Below the pieces are notes generated by a model. The model saw only the letters and a program-made list of their open reading frames with translations. It was not told the origin of the DNA and did not search any database. A stretch of 64,000 nt of DNA from an uncultured Eubacteriales bacterium. Its GTDB lineage: Bacteria; Bacillota; Clostridia; Peptostreptococcales; Anaerovoracaceae. This document shows positions 51,707-60,973 of this stretch, piece after piece. The translations under genes and the position numbers were made by a program. Positions within the stretch are counted from its first letter, which is position 1, and every line of letters starts with the position of its first letter. The stretch covers positions 62,001 to 126,000 of the forward strand of contig UQXL01000001.1 in the NCBI GenBank assembly GCA_900545135.1, written 5' to 3'.

Positions 51707-54199
51707 TTAATCGTTCGTACTTCTTTTTCGTTTTCTTCCAAATAAAACGGCTAATACACCCATTGAGCCAGCAAGCATAGAAATAAATAAACTTATATTT
51801 GAATGGTCTCCTGTTTGTGGAATTTTATCATTAACTGATGTATATGGTACAATAATTGGTTTATTTATATCGTCCGGTTTGTCTGGAACTACTGATGTAT
51901 CTTTATCTTTTACTGTAACTTTGATGGTTTTAATTGCAAATGCACCTTTACTATCTGTTACTTTATATGTTACATGATAAATACCAGCTTTCGAAGTATC
52001 TACATCATTCGCAATGATATTATCCTTTGTCAGCGTAATATCGCCATCTTCTTTGTCCGTTGCACTAACGCCTGACAATGGATCGAAATCATCGCCTACA
52101 TTCAGTGTGACATCATTTGCTAAAATCATAGGCACATTATTGATAACACTCATATTAGAGGAAAACTTCCATTCACCGACTACCAACATATTGTTATTAA
52201 CTACTATTTCTTTTCCGTCTTTCCAGCCTGTGAATACCCACTTTCCATCTTCCACCTTGATTTCAGAATCAGCAAAAATAGGTAAAGTTACTTTATCGCC
52301 TTTTTTAATGCCACTTATTGGGTCTGGAAGTAAATCCAATATATCACTTGGCAAATCTTTGTCTTCAGTTGTGCTTTTAAATTCAAAAAGAATTTGATAT
52401 TTTTCAGTTGGATCAACCTTATCCCCATTGATATAGTTAATATCATAGTTTGTCAAAAGCGAATCTACAGGAAAAATATTTTTACCTGTCACAGATGTTT
52501 TTGAAAATTTAAGGTTGGTAAATTCATCTGCATTTTCAGGCGGAGCGTAAAGCCCATATGAAGCAGAATTGTTTTCGAAGCTCACATCACCTGCAAGTTT
52601 AACAGTCTGATATTTGGTTGCATCCGCCGGATTGCCATAATCAGAGTTCCCAGTATAAATTGCGCCCCCCTGTATCGCAAAATTATCGGAAAATGCACTT
52701 TTACTTATATTTATTCCAGCTTTTCTGTGTAAGTATACTCCTCCGCCATATTTAGCTTGGTTTCTCATGAATGTGACATTTTCAATCTTAGTTTCCGCTG
52801 AACTTTCTTGAATAAAAATACCACCACCATGTGCTCCTTTATTTCCTTTAATCGTTCCACCTGTTACAGAAAGTCTGCCGGAATCGGATACAGCGATACC
52901 ACCTCCACTGGCAGTTGTCTTGTTATTAGAAATTATACCACCAGTCATATTCATTGTTCCATGTAACATAATCGCACCACCATTACTGTGATGAGTACTT
53001 ACTCCAACTGTGACTCTAGTGCCTATCGCTTCACAGCCTTCAATAATACCACCTTCTATGTTAAGCTGTGTGCCTTCATCTACATAGACTGCTCCACCAT
53101 CATAACCTTCTGAGCTTTTACAGTTTTCAATTACAGCACCTTCCTTAATAGTCGTTACTACGCCTTTGCCGTTACCTAAGGTAACGATTGCTCCACCTGC
53201 CCAAGGAGTATACGGATCACTACCCCGTCCAAGGCAGTTTCTTATAACTGCTCCTTCATCTAAGATAATGGTGGTTGCCCTTGTATGTGTTCCAACACCT
53301 CCATCCGAATAAATACCTCCCATGGCATTGTTTCCATCAAGGATGATATTCTTCAGAATCAGAGACGCATCACCTCCAAGACTGAAATGCTTTGATGACC
53401 ACGCCCTGCCCGGGTCTGCACGCGTAATCACAAATTGATGTCCCGGAGATGAAGTAACAGTGACTGTCGCATTCATAGGAATTACTGGAGCCTTATCATC
53501 TTCTGTATAATCATGAGTTACCATAATAGTATATGCATTCCATTTATCTTTATTATCACCATTAATAGCTCCAAGTGTCTCCTGAAGCGTATCATAACGG
53601 CCAATTTCAGAGCCATCTGTGTCCTTGGTAACGATAAATGTTTTCTCTGGTGTTTCTGCCGGTGGGTTTTTCGATGTTATATTTCCTATTTTAAAGGATT
53701 TTGAATACATCGCAAATGATACGGTTGTAACATCTGTTTTGGTATAGTAAGAATCTGTAACATTATCATCCGTCAAAACAGATACATTCATATCATTCAC
53801 TTTGACAGTAGGCACATTATCAATGAATATTTTTCCATCTGATGCCTTAAGGTTCTGGATATCAAACCTTAAGCGATACTCTTTTCCAGCTTCAAAATAC
53901 ACTGTTTTCGATGTGGATTTTGCGTAATCCCAAGTTCCGTCAGCTTGTTTTACCATCCAATTTACAAATATTTCACTACCGTCTGTACGGCTGTTCCCAT
54001 CATTTGGCTGAACATAAAAACTATCCGGTACTTCATCTTCATAAATCGGTTCTTTTACCTCGTTTATATCAAACGATAAACTTAAAATTTCTCGTTGAAC
54101 TTCTTCAGCCTGTACAGACATCGTACCCGAGAACAATGTTCCAATAGCTAAAATCAATGCTAAAAAAATTGAGAATTTCTTTTTTAACTTTCTTTGCAT
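51707..54199 (-). CDS. Large beta-helix surface protein with Ig-like domain and sorting tail
   Basis: The start ATG 54199 follows AAGGAGC; the protein has about 830 residues. A signal peptide (KKKFSIFLALILAIGTLFSG, cleavage near VQA) is followed by an N-terminal sandwich. A right-handed beta-helix with polymorphic-membrane-protein-type repeats spans about 270-560 (GGAI, GGGI, NNKTTASGGGIAVS, RNQAKYGGGVYL). A Cry22Aa/Ig-like domain (about 680-770, NVGDDFDPLSGVSATDKEDG, TVKDKD) precedes a tail with IPQTGD, hydrophobic helix and RKRKRST. It should be wall-anchored by a sortase encoded elsewhere. It is paralogous to the next gene upstream. Confidence 0.9.
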   Translation of the reverse strand: MQRKLKKKFSIFLALILAIGTLFSGTMSVQAEEVQREILSLSFDINEVKEPIYEDEVPDSFYVQPNDGNSRTDGSEIFVNWMVKQADGTWDYAKSTSKTVYFEAGKEYRLRFDIQNLKASDGKIFIDNVPTVKVNDMNVSVLTDDNVTDSYYTKTDVTTVSFAMYSKSFKIGNITSKNPPAETPEKTFIVTKDTDGSEIGRYDTLQETLGAINGDNKDKWNAYTIMVTHDYTEDDKAPVIPMNATVTVTSSPGHQFVITRADPGRAWSSKHFSLGGDASLILKNIILDGNNAMGGIYSDGGVGTHTRATTIILDEGAVIRNCLGRGSDPYTPWAGGAIVTLGNGKGVVTTIKEGAVIENCKSSEGYDGGAVYVDEGTQLNIEGGIIEGCEAIGTRVTVGVSTHHSNGGAIMLHGTMNMTGGIISNNKTTASGGGIAVSDSGRLSVTGGTIKGNKGAHGGGIFIQESSAETKIENVTFMRNQAKYGGGVYLHRKAGINISKSAFSDNFAIQGGAIYTGNSDYGNPADATKYQTVKLAGDVSFENNSASYGLYAPPENADEFTNLKFSKTSVTGKNIFPVDSLLTNYDINYINGDKVDPTEKYQILFEFKSTTEDKDLPSDILDLLPDPISGIKKGDKVTLPIFADSEIKVEDGKWVFTGWKDGKEIVVNNNMLVVGEWKFSSNMSVINNVPMILANDVTLNVGDDFDPLSGVSATDKEDGDITLTKDNIIANDVDTSKAGIYHVTYKVTDSKGAFAIKTIKVTVKDKDTSVVPDKPDDINKPIIVPYTSVNDKIPQTGDHSNISLFISMLAGSMGVLAVLFGRKRKRSTND

Positions 54200-54248
54200 C
54201 ACAAGCTCCTTTTCTCATTTATTGTATTTTATTATCTTTAATATAGTT

Positions 54249-56213
54249 TTACTTATTTATCAGCTTTTTCTTTCTTGCAAAAAAGAAGCAAATAATAATC
54301 GATAACAATGACAAAAGTAAATACCGTTTTATATTTAACCTATCTTCGGTTTTTGGTATGCTTGCATTTATTTTTTCTGTTTCTTTATGTATCGGCAAAT
54401 CTTGTTTCAACATGATTTTCTCCGGATCATCTATACTTGTATTTTGATTATCAATAGGAGGTAAAGGTTTGTCCTCTTCTTTAACTGTAACCCAAATTGT
54501 TTTTGTTGTATCAGCGCCATTTGAGTCAGTTACTTTATATGTAACACTATAGACTCCTGCTTTATTAGTATCAACATCATTTTTTATTACATTATCAATT
54601 GTCAAATTGATTGTTCCATCTTCTTTATCTGTTGCGGTTACCCCTTCTAACGGATTAAAAACATCTCCAGTATTTATTGTTTTATCGCTTGCGTGAATAA
54701 CAGGCGCTTCGTTTAATAGAATCGTATTAGGTCTAAACATCCATGAACCTACAAATTCAGTTGTTATAGATTCTATTGTTTTGTTATCTGCATCATAACC
54801 TTTAAATTCCCATACCCCGCCTGTAACAGGTACTCTGAGTTGAACAGGCTGTATAGCGGCAACATGATCTCCCAATTGATACTCTTGGGTGTCAATCGGC
54901 AGCAAATCAACGACCTCATCAGGTAATCCTTCCCCTTCAGAATCACTCACAAAACGATATGTAACCACATACTTGTTTTCATATGCTGCTTTTAAAAAAG
55001 TAGTATCCTTTCCTAATGGAGCAGTTACATCTATTTCTTGAGCACTATCAGCCTTCCAACGAGGATCATCTAAATACCAGCCTGTAATTTGATGATTCGA
55101 ATCATCTGTTAAAAGGAATGCATTCATATTTTGAGCAGATGCTAAAGTAAGAGACTCCCCATAATGAGCTATATCATCACCTCTCATGACGGCTTTATTG
55201 TTTGCAATAATAGCTCCATCTTCTACAACAGCACTATTACCGTTGTTGCATAAACCTCCTCCTTGTGAAGCAGAATTTTTCGTAATTCTAAAGCTATTTT
55301 TTATTACAATATCAGCTCCATTATGCGTAAAAATACCTCCACCAAAATTTGAGCTTACATTTTTTGATATTTCGCCCCCGCTAAAAACAGCTTTTCCAGC
55401 ATATATCATTACTCCGCCGCCGTAGCCTTGTGCACTGTCAACTGTTTTTTCCACTATATTTTCTCTTATAGATCCACCTTCCATATTAAATGAAGCATTT
55501 GATAAAAAAACGCCTCCGCCATAGCCAAAATAATTTGTCAGTGTTTTATTGCCTCTAATACTTCCACCATACATATTAAAAATTACTTTCCCATATCTTC
55601 CATCTCCGGCAACTGCACCACCCATTGCAGCTATCGCATCATTTGTATTCCCATGAATATCGCCGCCGTACATATTAAACTGTCCATTCACAATATTAAC
55701 AGCAGAGCCTAAAGATGCTCCATTGGTCGAACTCCCTGTCAGTTCAACTCCATCATACATATTCAATGTACATGCTTTTTCGGGATTGGTATTTCCAACA
55801 AGTATCAAAGCAGTTGAGCGTTTAGGTGCAGCCACTGTAATTTTCAGCTGATTTTCGCTGCCTGTACTGTTGCTTTTCCCCAGCGATAAGACTGCACCAT
55901 CTCTTATCTGTAATTGCCCATTTGACATTTCACCGCCTAAATTGATTATATGTCCGTTTCCAAATATCTCTGTATTCTTATAAAATTTACAATTATATCC
56001 TGTACTTCCAAAATCAATATCCCCTGTCAAACTGATTGTATATGTCCCGTCAGAAGTTTTAGCGTTTATTTCTTCAACCGCAGCTTTAAACTCCTCAAAA
56101 TCAGATACACTATAAATTTCTTCATCTGCTGATACAGGTATAGTAGAAAAACCCATCAATAGGATAATCGCTATTATACTAACAATTCTTCTTCGCTTCA
56201 CGTCCATCACCAT
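54249..56213 (-). CDS. Beta-helix surface protein with degenerate sorting motif
   Basis: This 654-residue protein (or two residues shorter from ATG 56207) has a signal peptide ending near VSA and a beta-helix at about 80-350 with GGGV/GGAV turns. An Ig-like Cry22Aa domain (about 500-580, NTGDVFNPLEGVTATDKEDG, WVTVKEED) and a tail follow. The sorting motif reads IPKTED, without the usual glycine, followed by a hydrophobic helix and ARKKKLINK. It may be retained in the membrane rather than sorted. It lies 50 bp upstream of its paralogue and is likely cotranscribed with it. Confidence 0.85.
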   Translation of the reverse strand: MVMDVKRRRIVSIIAIILLMGFSTIPVSADEEIYSVSDFEEFKAAVEEINAKTSDGTYTISLTGDIDFGSTGYNCKFYKNTEIFGNGHIINLGGEMSNGQLQIRDGAVLSLGKSNSTGSENQLKITVAAPKRSTALILVGNTNPEKACTLNMYDGVELTGSSTNGASLGSAVNIVNGQFNMYGGDIHGNTNDAIAAMGGAVAGDGRYGKVIFNMYGGSIRGNKTLTNYFGYGGGVFLSNASFNMEGGSIRENIVEKTVDSAQGYGGGVMIYAGKAVFSGGEISKNVSSNFGGGIFTHNGADIVIKNSFRITKNSASQGGGLCNNGNSAVVEDGAIIANNKAVMRGDDIAHYGESLTLASAQNMNAFLLTDDSNHQITGWYLDDPRWKADSAQEIDVTAPLGKDTTFLKAAYENKYVVTYRFVSDSEGEGLPDEVVDLLPIDTQEYQLGDHVAAIQPVQLRVPVTGGVWEFKGYDADNKTIESITTEFVGSWMFRPNTILLNEAPVIHASDKTINTGDVFNPLEGVTATDKEDGTINLTIDNVIKNDVDTNKAGVYSVTYKVTDSNGADTTKTIWVTVKEEDKPLPPIDNQNTSIDDPEKIMLKQDLPIHKETEKINASIPKTEDRLNIKRYLLLSLLSIIICFFFARKKKLINK

Positions 56214-56546
56214 CCTTTACATCATTTTTCATCACTGTAAATTTTCTTGATTTCATAGCATTTCTACTCTTGCACAAATTAAAACATTTTCATAGATAAA
56301 AAATATAGCACAGTTTTTTACGAGCAATGCCATATTTTAAAAAATATATACGAATTTATGCAAAAAGCTGATTAGTTATATGTTTATTTTTCTGTTTCAA
56401 AAGCAATTCTTTTTTTAAATATAATCGCACCACTCTTTTCTGCAACTTGCATGATTTATATATATAATTATACAAATTATATCAGAATTTTGAATATTTG
56501 TAAATATTAAATTTTATAGTTTGCCTGATTTATCTGAAATTCTTCA
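56214..56546. other. AT-rich intergenic stretch
   Basis: No gene is seen between the surface-protein operon and the end of the redox operon. It probably holds the surface-protein promoter, but no clear -35/-10 pair stands out in the AT-rich sequence. Confidence 0.4.
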
Positions 56547-57119
56547 CTACCTTATGACTGTTACTCTTTTATCTATTTCTTCTTTTTCTTTTTTATCAGG
56601 TTCGCTTACAATACCTCCAAACGGCATCTGTGCAACTAATTTATAATTCTCAGGTATATTAAAAATTCCCTTTACTTTTGCATCTATTACAGGATTATAA
56701 TGTTGGAGTGAAGCTCCAATATTGAGTTCTCTTAGTGTAGACCAAACAGAAAGCTGCAACATTCCATTTGCCTGATTTGCCCAAATAGGAAAATTATCGG
56801 CATAAGTGCTAAACTGTTTCTGCATTTCTTTAACAGTTTCCTCGTCATATAAAAACAGTACCGTTCCCGCTCCTGCTTTAAATGAATCAATCTTTTCTCT
56901 TAGCACTTTTCCCTCAAAAACATTGTAAATTTCATCCCATAGCTGATCATGCTTTTCGCCAAAGGCAAGTACCACTCTCGCACTTTTCATATTGAATGCA
57001 TCTGGTACTAACTCTGTAACTTCTTTAATCTTTTCTTCAATTTCTTTTTCTAAAACCGGTATGTTCTTATCAATGTTATAATATGTTCTTCTATTTGCTA
57101 ATGATTTTATAATGCTCAT
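56547..57119 (-). CDS. Nitroreductase-family flavoprotein
   Basis: This 190-residue FMN-dependent oxidoreductase resembles the small YodC/HBN1-type nitroreductases: SLANRRTYYNID with the FMN-binding arginines near the N-terminus, PDAFNMKSARVVLAFGE, and the C-terminal QMPFGGIV. It reduces nitro compounds or quinones with NAD(P)H. It is the last gene of a MarR-led operon with pirin, a 4Fe-4S protein and an acetyltransferase, so it is probably induced by an electrophile or nitroaromatic signal. Confidence 0.88.
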   Translation of the reverse strand: MSIIKSLANRRTYYNIDKNIPVLEKEIEEKIKEVTELVPDAFNMKSARVVLAFGEKHDQLWDEIYNVFEGKVLREKIDSFKAGAGTVLFLYDEETVKEMQKQFSTYADNFPIWANQANGMLQLSVWSTLRELNIGASLQHYNPVIDAKVKGIFNIPENYKLVAQMPFGGIVSEPDKKEKEEIDKRVTVIR

Positions 57120-57128
57120 AACTACCTC

Positions 57129-57407
57129 CTATTTTGATAATACATCTAAATATTCTTCCTTTCGTTCAAACTCTCTTTTGGCAAAAGGACACAAAGGTAT
57201 AATTTTTATATTGCCTTTTCTTGCCTCATCGACCAGTTCAGCAACTAACCTAGTCGCAATTCCCTGTCCTCCATAGTTGCCTTCAACAAAAGTATGATCT
57301 ATAATCCATAGTTTGTTCGACTTAGAGTATGTGCTTTCACCAATGAATTTTTCATCATCATATGCAGCTGCTCTATTTTTTTGTTGTTCATAAACGATTT
57401 TTACCAC
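57129..57407 (-). CDS. YjdJ-like GNAT acetyltransferase
   Basis: This 92-residue single-domain acetyltransferase starts with GTG at 57407, overlapping the ferredoxin-like gene by 7 bp, with GGAGG eight bases upstream. It has DHTFVEGNYGGQGIATRLVAELVDEARKG as acetyl-CoA loop and IIPLCPFAKREFERKEEY at the end. The gene pair with the 4Fe-4S protein matches Escherichia coli yjdI-yjdJ. The substrate is unknown. Confidence 0.85.
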   Translation of the reverse strand: MVKIVYEQQKNRAAAYDDEKFIGESTYSKSNKLWIIDHTFVEGNYGGQGIATRLVAELVDEARKGNIKIIPLCPFAKREFERKEEYLDVLSK

Positions 57408-57628
57408 TCCTTGCTACCTCCTTTTTTTAATTTATAACTTAAAGCCCCAGAAGGACATTTATCTATAACTTTTATGATATCTTCTTCTCTTCCATTTTCA
57501 GGAATAATCCATGGCTTTCTTCCTACCTCAAATACCTTAGGCGCCCCATGCACACATTTGCCTGCATGTTGACATATATCAGGTTTCCAAAAAATTTTTA
57601 GATTTTCTGTTTCATAACTCTTTTCCAT
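57401..57628 (-). CDS. YjdI-like divergent 4Fe-4S mono-cluster protein
   Basis: This 75-residue protein carries CQHAGKCVHGAPKVF and a later DKCPSGALSY, the cysteines of the Fer4_19 mono-cluster family. It may carry electrons to the nitroreductase or the acetyltransferase partner. It is translationally coupled to the YjdJ-like gene downstream. Confidence 0.88.
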   Translation of the reverse strand: MEKSYETENLKIFWKPDICQHAGKCVHGAPKVFEVGRKPWIIPENGREEDIIKVIDKCPSGALSYKLKKGGSKEW

Positions 57629-57634
57629 TAATAT

Positions 57635-58216
57635 TTACCCCCTTTTCATCATGCTTTTTTCCAGTCTACTATCCGGCACTACCCAAATTAAAGCGATTAC
57701 AATATATATTAAATACGATATGATCGGAAAATAAAAAGCAAAAATAATAGCGACAGCGTATGCAAAAATAGAGATTTTCCCCTTTAAATCATTTCCTATG
57801 TTTTGAGAAATTTCAGAATTATCTCCATTTATTTTAATAACTTCCGATTGAACAATATTGTATGAAACCGCACACATAAAGAGTATCATTCCATAGAACA
57901 AAGCGGGCAGACTTTCATAGGGATTTAGCCCCATCCACTCAGTTGCCATTGGAATTAGCGACATCCAAAATATCCAGTGGAGATTTTTCCATAATAATCT
58001 ACCAGATACCGAATCGGTCATATTAATTAAATGATGGTGATTCGCCCAATATATTCCAACATAGATAAAGCTTAGAATGTATGCTAAAAATGTTGGAAAA
58101 ACCTCTTTTACTGCGTCAAGTGTCAAGCTTTCTGGTGCATTAAGCTTTAATACCATAATAGTTATGACAATTGCCAATACGCCATCGCTAAAAGCTTCCA
58201 TTCTACCTTTACTCAT
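57635..58216 (-). CDS. TMEM175-family (DUF1211) potassium channel-like protein
   Basis: From ATG 58216 (AAGGAAAAG upstream) this protein of about 193 residues has six hydrophobic helices. It starts with the family signature RMEAFSDGVLAIVITIMVL, whose FSD motif lines the pore in bacterial TMEM175 channels. Its place in a MarR-controlled redox operon is unusual; potassium or pH homeostasis during stress is inferred. Confidence 0.85.
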   Translation of the reverse strand: MSKGRMEAFSDGVLAIVITIMVLKLNAPESLTLDAVKEVFPTFLAYILSFIYVGIYWANHHHLINMTDSVSGRLLWKNLHWIFWMSLIPMATEWMGLNPYESLPALFYGMILFMCAVSYNIVQSEVIKINGDNSEISQNIGNDLKGKISIFAYAVAIIFAFYFPIISYLIYIVIALIWVVPDSRLEKSMMKRG

Positions 58217-58232
58217 CACACTTTTCCTTATT

Positions 58233-59072
58233 TTAATACTCTGCTTTTTCTTTGATAAAAGTGTTGTTTCTAAGTTCTGAAAATGCTTTCTGCAATTCTT
58301 CTTGTGTATTCATTACAATCGGACCTGCCCATGCAACCGGTTCATTTAACGCTCTCGAATTCATATATAAAACCTGAGCATTCTGATCTCCGTTTTTAAT
58401 TGTAAGACTATCCCCTTCTGTTAATTTAACAGCAGTTTTTTCTTCTATATGCTCACCATCAATATAAACATTGCCCAAAAGAGTAAAAATCATTACCGAA
58501 TCTTCTTTCCCCATAGTAAGTTTAATTTCGGTATTAGCGTTTAGATGAATATCATAATAGTCCATAGGAAGATAATCTCCTTTATAGCCTTCATGCTCTC
58601 CATAAGTTCCTGCTAAAAGCCTTATTTTTCCGCCGTCTATTTCTATTTCATCTATCTCATCATTTTTAATGCTATTGTAGCTTGGTTTGCTCATTTTATC
58701 TTTTGATGGCAAGTTTAACCATAACTGAACACCTAAAAGCCTTTCCGCAGCCGGAACCATTTCTTCATGCATAATCCCTGAACCGGAATTCATCCATTGA
58801 ACTTCCCCGTCTGAAATACCATCTTCATTACCTAAGCTATCCCTATGAACCATCTTGCCTCTTGAGACATAACTGATTGTTTCAATTCCCCTATGTGGGT
58901 GCATTGGAAATCCCGCCGTATAGTCATCAGGATTTATGCTGTCAAATGAGTCGAGCATTAAAACAGGATCAAACTCCTTTGTTGTCTGGCTACCCAAAAC
59001 TCTTACTAAGTTCACTCCCGCTCCGTCTATTGTTCTAAAGCCCCTTACTTTTGTCTTCACTTTTCTTTTCAT
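58233..59072 (-). CDS. Pirin-family protein
   Basis: This 279-residue bicupin has the pirin metal site HPHRGIETISYV, DSLGNEDGISDGEVQWMNSGSGIMHEE and the C-terminal pirin domain with NEPVAWAGPIVMNT. Bacterial pirins such as YhhW have quercetin dioxygenase activity; the role here is not fixed. The ATG lies 38 bp inside the marR end behind AAGGAGGGAAATC. It is the first structural gene of the MarR operon, as expected of a target. Confidence 0.92.
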   Translation of the reverse strand: MKRKVKTKVRGFRTIDGAGVNLVRVLGSQTTKEFDPVLMLDSFDSINPDDYTAGFPMHPHRGIETISYVSRGKMVHRDSLGNEDGISDGEVQWMNSGSGIMHEEMVPAAERLLGVQLWLNLPSKDKMSKPSYNSIKNDEIDEIEIDGGKIRLLAGTYGEHEGYKGDYLPMDYYDIHLNANTEIKLTMGKEDSVMIFTLLGNVYIDGEHIEEKTAVKLTEGDSLTIKNGDQNAQVLYMNSRALNEPVAWAGPIVMNTQEELQKAFSELRNNTFIKEKAEY

Positions 59073-59490
59073 CTGATTTCCCTCCTAATTTTTTCAAAAG
59101 ATATAACAAATTTTCTCTTTCTTCTTGTTCTAAAACTCCCATGCTTTCTGCTATCATTTCTTCATTTTCAGGTGCGACTTTGCTAATCACATCATATCCA
59201 TCTTTTGTCAAATGCAGTATACATACACGCCTGTCTTTTTCATCAGTAAGTCTTTCAACATAGTTTCTTTTTACTAAATTATTGACTATAAGAGGTATGG
59301 TCCCTACACTACTTAATATCCTTTCCCTTACCTCTCCTACGCTCATGTCCCCCTTGCTGTAAAGAGCTTCTAAAACCATAAACTGACTAAAAGTTAAATT
59401 ATATTCTGCTGCTATTTTTGATGTTTTTTTATCTATTGCATTTACATTTCTGTGAAGTCCAATCAAAATCTTCAGCTCTGTTTTTCCCAA
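59035..59490 (-). CDS. MarR-family transcriptional regulator
   Basis: This 151-residue regulator has the winged-helix domain (YNLTFSQFMVLEALYSKGDMSVGEV, SSVGTIPLIVNNLVKRNYVERL, DEKDRRVCILHLT) and a charged C-terminal tail. The start is a TTG at 59490 with GGAGG about ten bases upstream. It heads an operon of pirin, TMEM175, 4Fe-4S, acetyltransferase and nitroreductase genes. A perfect 43-bp palindrome upstream holds two candidate binding sites, so it most likely represses its own operon until an electrophile or oxidant acts. There is no cysteine in the first 60 residues, so the one later cysteine (RRVC) or a ligand may be the sensor. Confidence 0.92.
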   Translation of the reverse strand: MGKTELKILIGLHRNVNAIDKKTSKIAAEYNLTFSQFMVLEALYSKGDMSVGEVRERILSSVGTIPLIVNNLVKRNYVERLTDEKDRRVCILHLTKDGYDVISKVAPENEEMIAESMGVLEQEERENLLYLLKKLGGKSDEKKSEDKSKGL

Positions 59491-59510
59491 AAGGTGTTCA
59501 CCTCCTCATG

Positions 59511-59553
59511 TAATATATATCTAATTAGATATTATCTAATTAGATATATATTA
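59511..59553. promoter_or_regulatory. 43-bp perfect palindromic MarR operator
   Basis: Two 21-bp arms mirror each other around one T. Each arm contains TATCTAATTAGATA, itself palindromic, so two dimer sites lie side by side. A minus-strand promoter (TTACAA 59570-59575, 16 bp, TAATAT 59548-59553) runs into the palindrome. Confidence 0.8.
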
Positions 59554-59629
59554 CAGCATTTTTCCCCTTTTGTAAATAGTAGCTTGTTATTTATTGATAA
59601 TATCATTGTTATTTATTTCTTAAAACTCA

Positions 59630-59669
59630 CAAAAAAAATGGTGTAGCCATATGACTACACCATTTTTTC
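59630..59669. terminator. Bidirectional terminator
   Basis: AAAATGGTGTAG pairs with CTACACCATTTT around CCATATGA. It separates the rep module from the MarR operon. Confidence 0.8.
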
Positions 59670-59729
59670 TTAAGTTATATTTATTTAAGAATTACAGTAA
59701 TAATATTGCTTCAACTACTTTATTATCTT

Positions 59730-60125
59730 TCAGTTTCTTTTAGAACTTCTTTTCTTTTTTTGGTTTTCCTTTATCTTCAGCCTGATATTGCTATGCTCCT
59801 TGCCGTTATCATCAATAGAAGTTCTGATTTGTCCAAAGAGCTTAACAAAATCTCCCTGCTTAAAGTCCTTTGGAATATCACTTTTTTCTCCGTAAGCTGA
59901 GCAATTACGATATACCTTATTCCCCTCATCACCTTTGGATACTACAGAGAAGTTCGCTACCTTAAAGGCTTCGTTACCATTTGTATTGACGAGCTTTTCA
60001 AGTCCACCTAATTTGTCAGCCTCCTTCATCAGTTTCTTCAACAAGTTCAAGAGAATCTTTCCAGTTACTTTTCCCGCTCTTACTTCCATATTCAAGGTTT
60101 TTCTTGCTACTTCTTCATTAATCAA
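59730..60125 (-). CDS. Element-borne SSB-like/PcfB-like protein
   Basis: From a TTG at 60125 (GGGAGGTGA eight bases upstream) this protein of about 131 residues begins INEEVARKTLNMEVRAGKVTGK, similar to the start of PcfB/DUF3801 proteins. The second half (FKVANFSVVSKG, FVKLFGQIRTSIDDNGKEHSNIRL) resembles an OB-fold single-strand-binding protein. It lies between the dnaC-like gene and the former conjugation region. A role in single-strand DNA handling during transfer is inferred; the family is uncertain. Confidence 0.65.
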   Translation of the reverse strand: MINEEVARKTLNMEVRAGKVTGKILLNLLKKLMKEADKLGGLEKLVNTNGNEAFKVANFSVVSKGDEGNKVYRNCSAYGEKSDIPKDFKQGDFVKLFGQIRTSIDDNGKEHSNIRLKIKENQKKKRSSKRN

Positions 60126-60127
60126 GT

Positions 60128-60973
60128 TCAATCACCTCCCATTAATAATCTATCTTTGTTTTTGTTTAATTTATCTTTTTGAATTTTCTTTCTAAAATCC
60201 TCCCCTACTACCATAACTGGAATACACATCTCAATAATTCTTGAGTAAATTCTTTGATATTCCACACTCTCCGTACAGTTTTCAATTTGACTATAAGAAA
60301 GATTTGTGGTAAAGATTGTTGGCTTATGCTTTAAGTACCTGTTATTCACAATGTTATATACCTGCTCTTTTGCATAGCTTGTATCTCTTTCAATTCCTAA
60401 ATCATCTAAGATGAGAACAGAAGTGTTTACAAGAGATTCGATATATGCGTTTTTATCAAGGTCAAATCCGCCTTTTTGAAGTTCGTTGATTATCCGTGAA
60501 AAATTTCTAATCTTAACGCTCATCTGATACTGTTCAATCAGTGCATTTGCAATGGAGCAGGCAAGATAGGTCTTTCCACTACCCACCTAACCATAGAACA
60601 GAAGTCCGATATTTTCTTTTCTCATCAGCTCATAGTCTTTTACAAAATTCTTTGCGATGATAAGGCTCTGATTTTCTTTTCCTTGATAGTTTTCAAAGGT
60701 ATATGCCCATTGAATAATGGATGTGAAGCAGATATTTTTTAATCTCTCGATTTCAAGTTGATTCTGTCTTTCTTTTTCTTTTGCTTCTCTATCTCTATCG
60801 CATTTACAAGCAGTCTTAAATATCATCTTGCTATTTAAAAAATCCATCATTTTTCCATCTTTTCTTTCATGGCACACTTTACAGTAAGCATGTCCGTCTT
60901 TGATGTATTCTTTTTCAGGATCAAAGCTATATTCCACATCTTCTATCATCACTTTTTCTAATTCCTTATTCAT
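60128..60973 (-). pseudogene. DnaC-like ATPase with nonsense codon in the Walker A motif
   Basis: The two frames are one gene: a cysteine-rich N-terminal part (HAYCKVCHERK, ACKCDRDRE) ending at LLFYG, then TAG (60584-60586), then VGSGKTYLACSIANALIEQY, a Walker A motif, and VLILDDLGIERDT. The TAG stands where GAG (glutamate) is usual. The start overlaps the rep gene (ATGA). It would load a helicase during element replication. Readthrough or a sequencing error cannot be excluded. Confidence 0.85.
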
